DNA of 15,897 nucleotides, taken from NCBI GenBank assembly GCA_030673645.1, contig DAOVIO010000090.1, positions 1-15,897 on the forward strand, read 5' to 3'. The stretch is from JAGLSB01 sp023135955 (GTDB lineage Bacteria > Bacteroidota > Bacteroidia > Bacteroidales > GCA-2748055). The position numbers were made by a program, and so were the translations under genes. Positions 1 to 8,260 of this stretch are shown here, in pieces (position 1 is the stretch's first letter; every line of letters begins with the position of its first letter). The notes beneath the pieces were generated by a model, which saw nothing but the letters and a program-made list of their open reading frames with translations, ran no database searches and had not been told where the DNA came from.

Positions 1-152
1 CCTGACTGAGAAATTTCATGCAAATTAAAATCTGTCAGGTTGAACTGGCGTTTAAGGACTTTGGACAGCAATTGCGGGTTGAATTCAACTGGTTCAGAAG
101 CATTCAATTCTCCTGAAATAATTATGAAAACTATGAAAATAAATAAACGCAT
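1..152 (-). CDS. N-terminus of an exported protein, truncated by the window edge
   Basis: An open minus-strand frame starts with ATG at 152 and is still open at base 1 (50 codons). The first 18 residues (MRLFIFIVFIIISGELNA, then SEP) form a good signal peptide, so the product is probably periplasmic or cell-surface. The mature start is a short amphipathic stretch (LLSKVLKRQFNLTDFNLHEI), too little to assign a family. It begins 21 bases after the stop of the porin gene on the same strand, so the two are probably co-transcribed. An FMN-binding-domain protein is one possibility, because such proteins can begin with a similar helix, but this is only a guess. The frame is clear; the function is unknown. 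Confidence 0.65.
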   Translation of the reverse strand, partial: MRLFIFIVFIIISGELNASEPVEFNPQLLSKVLKRQFNLTDFNLHEISQS

Positions 153-173
153 TTCAAATAAATTAATATCAGA

Positions 174-1361
174 TTAGAAAATGAATCCAAGTCCCAGGTT
201 AAATACTTTCGAATAATCAGTATCTGCCTTAGATTTAATAAATTGAAAATCTCCTTTTAATACCACAGATTTTTCGAGTTTATAGCTAAGTCCAGTAGTA
301 TAAATTGTTTTATTATAGTCATCGTTTCTGCTAATATTGTCGGCGATGGAAGTATGCATATCCAGTTTTTCGAATCTGAAAAAAGGGTATAATTCTTTTT
401 CAAATCCCTCAAATAAAGAGAAGATATTATAGGATGCTTCAATATAGTAGCCACTTATACTGCTCCCCAAATCATTTATTGTTCCACTCGCATCCGATGT
501 AAATTCATTATATGCTTCAGTATTTGAAATTCCTGTGAGGTAATATTGCCCTCTTAGTTGAAATCCTTTTATACTATATCTTGCATCCAGACCAATCATA
601 TTGATTCCTACCACACTCGAGTCGGCCATTATTATCATTGCATTATCGTTTTTGTTTATACCGTTGTAAAGAGTACTTTCAGTTTTCCCAAGATATGCAG
701 AGACACCAAGATTAAATCCCCTGAGTCCAAAATATTCAACTTTAGCCGTAAAATTTGGAGAACTCATAATCGATTCTGCACCCTTCTGACGTCCTTTTCT
801 GATTCCGTTTGAACCGCTAAGAAGAGGATCTCCATCATAAGACTGAAATCCATTTACAACATAAGCCTGATATTTCAATGAAGCTGGAAGAATAGTTCCT
901 GAAAATCCAAGTCCTATTTCTCTCCAGGTGGTAGGACTAACATATTTATCAATACCTGGTCTTTCCACGCCATAAAATGTTGTTGGTTCGTGGTATTCAT
1001 TAATGATTCCCATAGGCATAAGTAATAGTCCCGCCCTGAAGTTCATGTAATTATTAAGTTTATGCTGAATGAATGCCTGCTCAATATAAACTTCACTTAC
1101 ATGTTCAAATTCAATCTCAGTGATTAATTGAGTCTTGTCAGAAAACTGGTAGCCAAATAGTAAAACGATACGGTGAACATCAAGATCTGCATTATATTGA
1201 ACATCAGGTGATAACTCTTGATTAAGATGAACCTCACCATATCCCCCAATTTTAAGTTTACCTTCTGATTGTAGAAGTGTTTCTGCACTGTTCAAGTTCT
1301 CTTGAGCATTTAATATCCCAGTATAAAGTATTATTGCACAATAAAATAATAGTTTTTTCAT
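174..1361 (-). CDS. Outer-membrane porin, phosphate-selective porin O/P-like
   Basis: This 395-residue protein has a signal peptide (residues 1-19, ending LNA before QEN) and then many alternating hydrophobic/polar strands, with a C-terminal aromatic residue (GLGFIF end), as expected of an outer-membrane beta-barrel. The segment around residues 38-150 (IGGYGEVHLN, an acidic DLDVHRIVLLFGYQF strand, TEIEFEH, the AGLLLMPMGIINEYHEP turn and PTTWREIGLGF) matches the OprO/OprP-type porin family seen in Bacteroidota. Such porins let small solutes diffuse across the outer membrane; the phosphate label of the family does not establish the substrate here. The ATG is chosen because it directly precedes the lysine-rich signal peptide. 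It lies first in a minus-strand pair with the truncated exported protein and is divergent from the T9SS protein at 1687. Confidence 0.8.
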   Translation of the reverse strand: MKKLLFYCAIILYTGILNAQENLNSAETLLQSEGKLKIGGYGEVHLNQELSPDVQYNADLDVHRIVLLFGYQFSDKTQLITEIEFEHVSEVYIEQAFIQHKLNNYMNFRAGLLLMPMGIINEYHEPTTFYGVERPGIDKYVSPTTWREIGLGFSGTILPASLKYQAYVVNGFQSYDGDPLLSGSNGIRKGRQKGAESIMSSPNFTAKVEYFGLRGFNLGVSAYLGKTESTLYNGINKNDNAMIIMADSSVVGINMIGLDARYSIKGFQLRGQYYLTGISNTEAYNEFTSDASGTINDLGSSISGYYIEASYNIFSLFEGFEKELYPFFRFEKLDMHTSIADNISRNDDYNKTIYTTGLSYKLEKSVVLKGDFQFIKSKADTDYSKVFNLGLGFIF

Positions 1362-1686
1362 TTCTTATTTAGATAGATTATTAATAATGCAAATTAAAGC
1401 TTAAAGAAGAATAGGGAAGTACCTATTTATAGGGATTTTCTATTAATAAATTGTTAAAATTATTTTGCCTCAGGAAGCTGATCTATCCATAACTTGAGAA
1501 TAAATGTTGAGCATAAATTTTGGATGAAAGTAAAGGAGTAATAGAGATTAATCATATAACTTTCAAATGCGTGTTAAATAATTAATAATCTTTTTTGATG
1601 CGCCGAAATAATCTATTTTTTTTATATTTAATGCTACTATACATAAAAAGCAGAAATCTAAATACATCAACTTACCATTCTAAAAT
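1362..1686. other. Divergent intergenic region between porin and T9SS protein
   Basis: This AT-rich stretch of 325 bases has no plausible gene. It must hold promoters for both flanking genes, but I see no convincing Bacteroidota promoter (TTG, 17-23 bases, TAnnTTTG). The closest is TTTG at 1594-1597 and TATATTTA at 1623-1630, with spacing too long (25 bases) and a final-base mismatch. ATAGGGA occurs twice, at 1411-1417 and 1429-1435, and ATAGG (1411-1415) is inverted as CCTAT (1422-1426). These are too short to call a site. Confidence 0.4.
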
Positions 1687-3129
1687 ATGAAAAAAATATT
1701 AACAAGTATTTTATTAATTAGTATAATTAATTCCATGTTTAGTCAAACAACTGTAGTTTCAAATCAAAATACTATGATAAAAAGTAATCATAACTTTGGT
1801 TTGTCAAACTCAATGTATGATGAAGGTTCTCCAATGACATACAATATAGATCCTGCGATAATAAACGTTAAAGGAGCAGCATTCTCATTTAATTATACTA
1901 ATCAGGATGGGGAATCTAATTTTGATGGTTATCCAAGTGGAAGTGTTGGCGCTTTTAAAACAGGAGGAAAATATTATCCTGCTAATTTTATGGCTTGTGG
2001 CATGCCTGTTCAACTTCAAAATTTAGAGAATGATTTAAGAATAAAATGGAAAACATTTCAAATAGATGCAAATGATATTTCAGATAAATGGTGGGCTACA
2101 ATTAATGTTATTTTTGATGGTGGGTTAGCTAATAATGAACCGATTGATGAAGATCGCGATTACGACCTTGTAATCCAATTTGAACGATTTGAACAAGATG
2201 AACTTGAGGATAAAGCAAATACGGGTTATGGTTCTTATTATTGGTTTGCTCGTGATTCAATAAATGAAATAGTTCCTTTTAGTTTGATGATAGATGGTAT
2301 GGAATATCAATGGGCAGTTAGGTATAAATTTTTTGAATATCCTGTTGGAGACCCAAATGAACACAAAAACAATAAGGTCCACATTAAATTTATCCCTGCA
2401 GATAATAACAACATTCCTCCTGAATTAGATCATCCTTTAAAAATATTTGTTGAAGCGACTGTAAACTATATTCAGCACCTTGAACTACCATCAGGAGAAG
2501 CAACTTTGGTAGATCAAAAAGTAGCAGATCCAAATTTATGGGTAAAATCAATTTCTGCAGGTTATGAAGTCTATTCAGGAGTATCAACTTTGGGGCAGGA
2601 GCATTTTTATTCTGTTGTAGACACTTTATTACCAAGTGCGCCAACTAATTTATCAGCGCTATGGCAAAATAATAAAGTGATATTAAATTGGGATGCTTTT
2701 ACTGAGGATAGTTACGAGTCTTATAATGTTTTTCGTGCTGAAAATGAAAGTGCATTTTCTTTATTATGTTCATCTGTTTACCAGAACAATTATACTGATA
2801 CTTCAATAGTAAATGGTGAATATTATCAGTATTATGTTACTGTTCTTGACCGTTCTTTTAACGAATCTTCCAAGTCTAACACAGAATCTTTAACAATACT
2901 AAGTATCTCATCAGAAGTATTAGAAACAATAAACCTATATCCTAATCCTGTATCCGATATTTTACATTTTAATATTGATTCTGCAATCAAGAATGTTGAA
3001 ATTTACAGTATATCAGGTATTAAGCAAGCTGTTTTAATTGATAATAAAGGTATCAATATGACTTCATTGAGATCAGGACTCTATTTTATAAAAATAAATA
3101 ATAATACTTTCAAGATAATTAAAAAATAA
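1687..3129 (+). CDS. Secreted T9SS protein with GH12-like jelly-roll and Fn3-like domain
   Basis: The 480-residue product has a signal peptide (residues 1-20, ending MFSQ). Residues about 35-311 read like a glycoside hydrolase family 12 beta-jelly-roll: a YPSGSVGAFKTGG strand (82-94), MPVQLQNLENDLRIKW (106-121), WWATINVIFDG (135-145), YDLVIQF (159-165, where GH12 enzymes have YEIMIWL), and the C-terminal VKSISAGYEVYSG (286-298, like the SVQAGFEIWxGG motif of GH12). E294 would be the acid/base; the nucleophile position appears to be D160 instead of Glu. Residues about 317-405 form a fibronectin type III-like domain (PSAPTNLSALW, VILNWDAF, YNVFRAE). Residues 414-480 are a type A T9SS sorting domain (LYPNPVSD, VEIYSISG, LRSGLYFIKI), so it is exported across the outer membrane and processed or anchored there. 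A xyloglucan- or beta-glucan-acting role follows only if the GH12 reading holds. It stands alone, with no SusC/SusD pair nearby. The secretion call is strong; the GH12 call is moderate. Confidence 0.75.
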   Translation: MKKILTSILLISIINSMFSQTTVVSNQNTMIKSNHNFGLSNSMYDEGSPMTYNIDPAIINVKGAAFSFNYTNQDGESNFDGYPSGSVGAFKTGGKYYPANFMACGMPVQLQNLENDLRIKWKTFQIDANDISDKWWATINVIFDGGLANNEPIDEDRDYDLVIQFERFEQDELEDKANTGYGSYYWFARDSINEIVPFSLMIDGMEYQWAVRYKFFEYPVGDPNEHKNNKVHIKFIPADNNNIPPELDHPLKIFVEATVNYIQHLELPSGEATLVDQKVADPNLWVKSISAGYEVYSGVSTLGQEHFYSVVDTLLPSAPTNLSALWQNNKVILNWDAFTEDSYESYNVFRAENESAFSLLCSSVYQNNYTDTSIVNGEYYQYYVTVLDRSFNESSKSNTESLTILSISSEVLETINLYPNPVSDILHFNIDSAIKNVEIYSISGIKQAVLIDNKGINMTSLRSGLYFIKINNNTFKIIKK

Positions 3130-3218
3130 AGTTTAGAAACAAAGGAGTTTAGTCATTACATGGTTTAACTATAATGCGAATATATCATACAGAATATTTT
3201 CACACCTCAATACATTAT

Positions 3219-3929
3219 CTAACTTTTCTCCGGATAACCTACGGACTGTGCGAAGAGAACCCGCTGATGTGACTGCAGATTAAATTCCTTAACCGTATTC
3301 TCCTTGTCACAATTATGGAACCAGGCAGCCAAACCCTGCGAGGCCGCGAAGAGGTATACGTTTTGTGCAATAAACCCCGTATCGGTGAAATAATAGGACT
3401 TTTGTATTTCCGGATCTCCAATGGCCCGATCCGGCTGATCTGGTCCCAAATCGTATCGAGTAAGATCAACAACATAGAAAATATTCACTGGAGCAGAAGC
3501 AGCACTACGCCTTCCGGCCCTGGAACGAAAGTCCCCTGCAACAATCGGAAACAAACGGTGGGGAATAGCCTCATAAAGGTAGACTCCTTCAGGCATGGCC
3601 AGGTATAGGTCGATCTCCTGCGAGTTGCTTGCCGATGGGGCTGTTCTACCCGGTTTGTTAAATGAAGCACTCTCCCGGTTCACTCCAAATGCTGCCCAGA
3701 GTAGATTCGAGATCACCTGCAGAGGAAGTTTTTTTGAGCTGATGTTGCGATTGGTCCTTCTTAAATGCAGAGCTGCCAATACGGATATGCCACCGTCCTT
3801 CTCGGGTTTTGGAAGATTGATTGGTTGTAGAACCTGGTCTGAATTTAAAGTTTGCCTGGAGAAAACACTCCCAGTGCCAATTAGCATGCCGCTGGCAGCA
3901 ATTGTCTTTACAAATGTTTTTCGATCCAT
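3219..3929 (-). CDS. Exported SagB/ThcOx-type nitroreductase family oxidoreductase
   Basis: This 236-residue protein belongs to the nitroreductase fold, FMN-dependent oxidoreductases. Visible family features are the N-terminal phosphate-binding arginines (LHLRRTNRN, 55-61), the glycine/serine-rich loop PSASNSQEIDLYL (98-110, cf. PSAGNxxP), and the C-terminal helix FIAQNVYLFAASQGLAAWF (186-204). The SagB/ThcOx subgroup fits the ELY/LYL and GVYLYE pattern. A leader (MDRKTFVKTIAASGMLIGTG) looks like a Tat-type signal with RK instead of RR, so the enzyme may be exported with FMN bound; this is inference. It lies 54 bases after the PQQ-propeller lipoprotein gene on the same strand and is likely in its operon. 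It is about 50-57% GC in the lines counted against about 33% in the upstream gene, with CG-rich codons, suggesting a different origin. The substrate cannot be read from the sequence. Confidence 0.82.
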   Translation of the reverse strand: MDRKTFVKTIAASGMLIGTGSVFSRQTLNSDQVLQPINLPKPEKDGGISVLAALHLRRTNRNISSKKLPLQVISNLLWAAFGVNRESASFNKPGRTAPSASNSQEIDLYLAMPEGVYLYEAIPHRLFPIVAGDFRSRAGRRSAASAPVNIFYVVDLTRYDLGPDQPDRAIGDPEIQKSYYFTDTGFIAQNVYLFAASQGLAAWFHNCDKENTVKEFNLQSHQRVLFAQSVGYPEKS

Positions 3930-3983
3930 TTTATTATCAATTTTTGTATTTCCTAATTTTATAGATTCAGCCTAAACCTGTAT

Positions 3984-5252
3984 TTATTTACCTCTGACAT
4001 CATAGGCAAACAGCTTATCAGCATGCCGTATATATAAGATTCCGCCACACACTACAGGATGTGCCCAATACACTCCCTCTCCGCCCTTTGGCACTTTGAA
4101 TGAGCTAATCTCATCATATTTTTCCGGTGTAGCTTTAACCAGTTTCATTATCCCTTTTTCCTCCAGGAAATAAAACATATCGTCTGCGTAAAATACTGAA
4201 CCTTTTCCTTGAGCTTTCCACATCTGTTCCCCCGTCATGAAATCCAAACAGAACCATCCTCTTGCGTTGTGACCTGCCCCATATAAATATCCATCATGCA
4301 AAATTACACCGCCATGATGGTTATCCATAAGAACTGTGTCCCAAACCGTTTTAGGAATAATCTCTTTTCCCGAAGCCTCTAGTTCCATCAGTATGCTGCC
4401 TTTGCCATAACCGGTGGAAGCAAACACATAACCATCATGAAATATAGCATCTGTGCAATTATTCGATCTGCTGTTCTCATACTCTACTCTCCATAGCAGT
4501 TTTCCTGTTTCCGTGTCCGCACCATAAACACAATTCGATGACAGGTTTATTAACTGGCGATAACCGCCGAAATCAGCAATAATAGGAGAACTGAATCCCA
4601 CTGCTCCGGAAATTTCTGTATTCACCCATATTAGTTCCCCGTTCTTTTTATTCAGGCAGACCATAAATCCTTTCTTTCCTGCGGGATTGCAATACAAACG
4701 ATCTCCATCAATAAGAATGGATTCGGAATATCCATATTCAGGTATTTCTGCATCAAATAGCTCACGAAGTTCAAGAACCCAGATTTCTTTCCCTGTTTTA
4801 TAATTAAAAGCCGCTAGTCGTCCTAATGCATTAAGGTGATATATAAGCTCGTTATCGTATGTTGGAGTGCTTCGAGAACCGGTGTATGCCCTTGCATGAG
4901 ACCTGGTTGCCTCCCAGGATTGACCGTTGGATTGCTGCCAAACCAGTTTCCCATTCAGATCGAAAGCAAATACAACTGTTTGTGAATCAATGACACCAGC
5001 AGTATATAAATATCCCTCAGCTATGGATACAGAAGTGTAACCTTTACCAAGGTCTTCAATTGTCCATAATAATTCAGGCCCCTTTTCCTGCCATTTCTTT
5101 AATAATCCTGTTTCAGTAGATTTATTGTCACGGGCCAAGCCATGAAAATTATGCCATTCGCCTTTTTCTTGCACTGGTGATTTTCCACAAGAAAAACATC
5201 CGATGAGACAGAAAATGAAACCAACATTAATATAGCTTTTCAATTTACTCAT
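3984..5252 (-). CDS. PQQ-like beta-propeller lipoprotein
   Basis: The 422-residue product begins with a lipoprotein signal (lipobox LIGC, Cys at residue 19), so it is anchored in the cell envelope. The body is a PQQ-type beta-propeller with repeated blade-end motifs of the form G-K/E-x-x-W, for example GKLVWQQ, GKEIWVLEL, GELIWVN, GKLLWRVEY and GEQMWKAQG. It also has recurring YLYTAG, YLYGAGHNARGW and GILYIRHADKLFAYD strands. This family often occurs as a PQQ-binding-like structural module without dehydrogenase activity, and no quinone-dehydrogenase catalytic motif is obvious. The start ATG at 5252 is taken because it directly precedes the signal. It is first in the pair with the nitroreductase, with a divergent promoter region of 120 bases shared with the DUF2459 gene. 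Its composition is intermediate (about 42% GC by eye). Confidence 0.8.
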   Translation of the reverse strand: MSKLKSYINVGFIFCLIGCFSCGKSPVQEKGEWHNFHGLARDNKSTETGLLKKWQEKGPELLWTIEDLGKGYTSVSIAEGYLYTAGVIDSQTVVFAFDLNGKLVWQQSNGQSWEATRSHARAYTGSRSTPTYDNELIYHLNALGRLAAFNYKTGKEIWVLELRELFDAEIPEYGYSESILIDGDRLYCNPAGKKGFMVCLNKKNGELIWVNTEISGAVGFSSPIIADFGGYRQLINLSSNCVYGADTETGKLLWRVEYENSRSNNCTDAIFHDGYVFASTGYGKGSILMELEASGKEIIPKTVWDTVLMDNHHGGVILHDGYLYGAGHNARGWFCLDFMTGEQMWKAQGKGSVFYADDMFYFLEEKGIMKLVKATPEKYDEISSFKVPKGGEGVYWAHPVVCGGILYIRHADKLFAYDVRGK

Positions 5253-5372
5253 ATGTAAAATGTTTTTGTTTTATAATTAAAAGCTAATTTAGTTAAACTT
5301 TTTGTATTAGCCTCTTAACAAATGGCAACAATCAGGTTCAAGGATACCTTAAATTTATAACAAAAACAGATA

Positions 5373-6065
5373 ATGAAAAGACTCTTTTTAATACTATTCA
5401 AATACTTAAAATGGATTATATCATCATTAATTTTGTTTGTCTCTACTTATATAATATTTGCAATCATTTTTTCAATAATCCCTGTTAATCGAAATGTTGC
5501 CACAAACAATGAAATTGATATTTATATTAAAACAAATGGTGTACATCTTGATATTGCGCTACCAATACGTAATGAGATAAAAGACTGGACAACAGATGTA
5601 TGGATTGACAATAAAATTACTCACATAGTAAACTTTATTAGTTTTGGCTGGGGAGATAAAGAATTCTATATGAATACTCCAGAGTGGTCCGATTTAACGC
5701 TAAAAACGGCATTTATTGCGACCTTTCTTCGAAGTCCGTCTGCAATTCATATTGATTATCATACCAATCTACAGATTAATGATAAGTGTAAAATTATTTC
5801 AATTAATAAAGAGCAATATAAAACTATTGTTAATTTTATTGAACAGAGTTTTATGAGAGATTCTTTAGGGAATACCATCCAAATTCAAGGATTTCAAACC
5901 AATACCTATGATTGTTATTACAACGCAAATAATTCCTATAATTTATTTTTCACATGTAATACATGGACAAATAAATGTCTTAAAGAATCTGGATTAAAAG
6001 CTTGTTTATGGACACCATTTGATAAAGGTACGCTATATCATTATCGAAAAAATGAGCCGAAATGA
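5373..6065 (+). CDS. DUF2459 (TIGR02117) family membrane-anchored protein
   Basis: The 230-residue protein has one N-terminal membrane segment (residues about 9-36, hydrophobic with basic flank) and then a DUF2459 domain. Signature elements are IYIKTNGVHLDIALPI (50-65, like VxVxSxGxHTxIVLP), FGWGDKEFYMNTPEW (90-104) and the C-terminal FFTCNTWTNKCLKESGLK (188-205), with the conserved Cys-Asn-Thr-Trp that hints at a cysteine-hydrolase-like active site. Family members are described as conserved hypothetical proteins often near urease genes; no urease gene is visible here, and the biochemical role is unknown. The gene stands alone between divergent and convergent neighbours. Base composition is AT-rich like the background. 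Confidence 0.82.
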   Translation: MKRLFLILFKYLKWIISSLILFVSTYIIFAIIFSIIPVNRNVATNNEIDIYIKTNGVHLDIALPIRNEIKDWTTDVWIDNKITHIVNFISFGWGDKEFYMNTPEWSDLTLKTAFIATFLRSPSAIHIDYHTNLQINDKCKIISINKEQYKTIVNFIEQSFMRDSLGNTIQIQGFQTNTYDCYYNANNSYNLFFTCNTWTNKCLKESGLKACLWTPFDKGTLYHYRKNEPK

Positions 6066-6120
6066 GAGAAGATAGAAATTGGAAAGTCTTATTTTAGATC
6101 AATTTATATTCTGTATTACA

Positions 6121-7581
6121 TTATTTTGCAGGAATCTTTTTTAATGTTTCTACCAGAAAATCCCAGAATTTTTCAACTGATTCGATATTCACTTTTTCAT
6201 CAGGTGAATGAGGGAAACGAATAGTTGGGCCAAAAGAGATCATATCCCATTGTGGATATACTGATCCAAGAATACCACATTCTAATCCGCCATGTATCCC
6301 CACTATTTTTGGAGTTTCTCCCCATTTATTATTGTAAACATCCTGCATTATTTTTAATATTTCAGAATCCATATTTGGCTTCCATCCCGGAAATCGTCCA
6401 TCAAAAATAATGTCAGCTCCAGCCAATTGAAATACACTTTCTACCATATTCTCAAGATCGTCTTTTGCTGAATCTACAGAACTTCTTAAGAAACACTGTA
6501 TTGCAATTGATTGATCTGTAGATTTCACAATAGAAAGGTTTGTTGAAGTTTCAATAAGGCCTTCCATGTCGTTACTCATACGGATTATTCCACTCGGACA
6601 AGCATATATTGCATTAAATAATCTGCTTTGAGTATCTGCATTAATTATAGAAGAAGGCTTATCTATAGATTCGCAAGAGAATGAAAGATCCGGTTCAACA
6701 GATTTTAATTCATTTTTATATGTGTTTTCAAATTCTTTCAGACTGGTTCCAAAATCAGAGGCTTTTTCAGCATCAACAATAACAGTGGCAAAAGCTTCCC
6801 TTGGAATGGCGTTTATTAAACTTCCCCCATTAACTTCTGCTAATCGCAATCCGAAATTTTTAGCAGCATAACGCATAAAACGGAAGATCAATTTATTGGC
6901 ATTTCCTCCACCTAAAATAAGATCCATGCCTGAGTGTCCGCCTTTAAGTCCAGTTAAATTTAACTTATACGCTTTTGAATTTGCAGGAACGGATTCTTCA
7001 GAATATTTAAAAGATGCATTAGAAAATGTACCTCCGGCACAACTAACATACAATTCACCTTCACCTTCAGCATCTAAATTTAAAAGTATATCGCCTTTTA
7101 ATATTCCCGGTTTTAAGCCGGATGCACCAACCAATCCGGTTTCTTCGTCTATAGTAAATAAACCTTCAATTGGCCCGTGAACTAAATCATTTGATTCCAG
7201 AACAGACATAGCAGCAGCAACTCCTATTCCATTATCGGCACCTAAAGTTGTTCCTTTAGCAGTAACCCATTCACCATCAATATAGGCTGAAATAGGATCT
7301 TTTTCGAAATCATGTTTCGTATCACTATTTTTTTCAGGAACCATATCCAGATGTCCTTGTAAAATAACACCCTTTTTATTTCCCATACCGGGTGTTGCAG
7401 GTTTTCGTATAATAACATTCCCAATATCATCAACACTAGTTTCAAGACCAAGATTTTCACCCCAGTTTTTCATAAACTCAATAATCTTTTCTTCTTTTTT
7501 TGATAGATGTGGAATTTCACACAAACTTTCAAAGTTCTTCCAAAGTCTGGAAGGATTTAAATCGCTTAAATTGCTACTCAT
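6121..7581 (-). CDS. pepD: Cytosolic aminoacyl-histidine dipeptidase (M20C)
   Basis: The 486-residue protein is full length for PepD (Xaa-His dipeptidase), which cleaves dipeptides in the cytoplasm as the last step of peptide use. No signal peptide is present. Metal and catalytic residues line up: GHLDMV with H77 and D79, bridging D116 in LGADNG (113-118), catalytic E146 and metal E147 in DEETG, D170 in NLDAEGEG, and the C-terminal GLECG and FGPTIRFPHSPDE (metal H458). GGHSGMD (214-220) is the lid/dimer-domain motif. Its ATG overlaps the stop codon of the upstream pip remnant (ATGA, 7578-7581), evidence that the two were translationally coupled before the remnant was truncated. Convergent with the DUF2459 gene, 55 bases away. 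Confidence 0.95.
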   Translation of the reverse strand: MSSNLSDLNPSRLWKNFESLCEIPHLSKKEEKIIEFMKNWGENLGLETSVDDIGNVIIRKPATPGMGNKKGVILQGHLDMVPEKNSDTKHDFEKDPISAYIDGEWVTAKGTTLGADNGIGVAAAMSVLESNDLVHGPIEGLFTIDEETGLVGASGLKPGILKGDILLNLDAEGEGELYVSCAGGTFSNASFKYSEESVPANSKAYKLNLTGLKGGHSGMDLILGGGNANKLIFRFMRYAAKNFGLRLAEVNGGSLINAIPREAFATVIVDAEKASDFGTSLKEFENTYKNELKSVEPDLSFSCESIDKPSSIINADTQSRLFNAIYACPSGIIRMSNDMEGLIETSTNLSIVKSTDQSIAIQCFLRSSVDSAKDDLENMVESVFQLAGADIIFDGRFPGWKPNMDSEILKIMQDVYNNKWGETPKIVGIHGGLECGILGSVYPQWDMISFGPTIRFPHSPDEKVNIESVEKFWDFLVETLKKIPAK

Positions 7582-7760
7582 ATTTCTAGGTTTTCAAGTT
7601 CTTTCATAGCTTTAATTAATTCCTTCTCGGTTGGTTTTTCACTCATGACATGCCCAGCCTTTTCCGTTATAATTAGTTTTGAACCTGGTAATGCTTTATG
7701 TAATCTATACGCATTCAAGGGAGGGCATAGCGTGTCATAGCGCCCATGTACAATGATTGT
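7578..7760 (-). pseudogene. pip: C-terminal remnant of prolyl aminopeptidase (pip)
   Basis: A 60-codon minus-strand frame ends in TGA at 7578-7580, overlapping the pepD start. It reads TIIVHGRYDTLCPPLNAYRL then HKALPGSKLIITEKAGHVMS, the C-terminal end of prolyl aminopeptidases (S33, alpha/beta hydrolase), in which HGRYD supplies the catalytic Asp and AGH the catalytic His. The family is about 310-330 residues; the serine-bearing N-terminal 80% is missing. Reading upstream, homology stops sharply at 7760/7761, and an in-frame TAA follows, so there is no start. Pip releases N-terminal proline and would have worked with PepD. This is a deletion or insertion remnant; sequence beyond the junction has no likeness to pip. 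Confidence 0.85.
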
Positions 7761-7877
7761 TTATACTCTATTGTTTTATCACTCCTATATCATTCTTAGT
7801 GTAAGATTATACTGTTAACACCAACATTTCCTACAAGTTACAATATATTATTCAGAAAAAAAAGATGAATATTTGTA

Positions 7878-8088
7878 CAGGGTCAATGCATTTAAATATC
7901 TTAAAGTAGTGGTGACCCTTGTGGGTGACAACGTGATTGATGTATAACCCTTTCAGGTAAATAGTACAATCACATAAACATAATATTCCTGAGAAAGAAG
8001 TAAAAAAGAAGGTTTATAAGGTAAAATCCAATTATGAAGGTAAAATGATTGTCTCTCTAAAAATCAATAGTTAATTACACTGACCCTG
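7878..8088. repeat. Inverted CAGGGTCA/TGACCCTG ends, possible MITE- or REP-like element
   Basis: CAGGGTCA (7878-7885) and TGACCCTG (8081-8088) form a perfect 8-base inverted repeat bounding 211 bases; the match extends to 10 of 11 bases (CAGGGTCARTG). A third copy, TGACCCTT (7913-7920), pairs with the first to give a 7-base stem with a 27-base loop. Similar inverted motifs occur at the ends of small non-coding elements. No transposase gene or target-site duplication is visible, so this is a tentative call. Confidence 0.3.
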
Positions 8089-8240
8089 CAAATTTTGTGG
8101 GCTGCTATCTATGTTTTAACTTCGTAAAGTTGCTCAAAGTTGGACAATGCAACAAGGTGGAAACCCGCACTTAACTTAATGTAGTACCGCTGTAGGTAAT
8201 TGAAAAAAAAGCCACATCTTTGATATACTTTTACTTTGAA

Positions 8241-8260
8241 TAATAATTAATAATTAATAA
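8241..8260 (+). repeat. TAATAAT tandem repeat in the M28 gene leader
   Basis: Nearly three copies of TAATAAT stand head to tail and end 14 bases before the ATG of the M28 peptidase. In this AT-rich setting it may be chance; if it varies in length it could change leader structure. Confidence 0.5.

Noticed and set aside
558..812. Open frames opposite or inside the main genes, such as 558-812, 3315-3608, 3595-3975, 6896-7180 and 12054-12500
   Set aside because: Each lies within a well-supported gene in another frame, has cysteine- or histidine-rich improbable composition and no homology-like motif.
1594..1630. TTTG/TATATTTA as Bacteroidota promoter of the T9SS gene
   Set aside because: Spacing is 25 bases and the -7 box lacks its final G. 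AT-rich DNA gives many such matches.
7972..8073. Plus-strand open frame ending EGKMIVSLKINS as a small gene
   Set aside because: It has no credible start, follows an in-frame stop closely and resembles no known family; more likely a remnant or chance.
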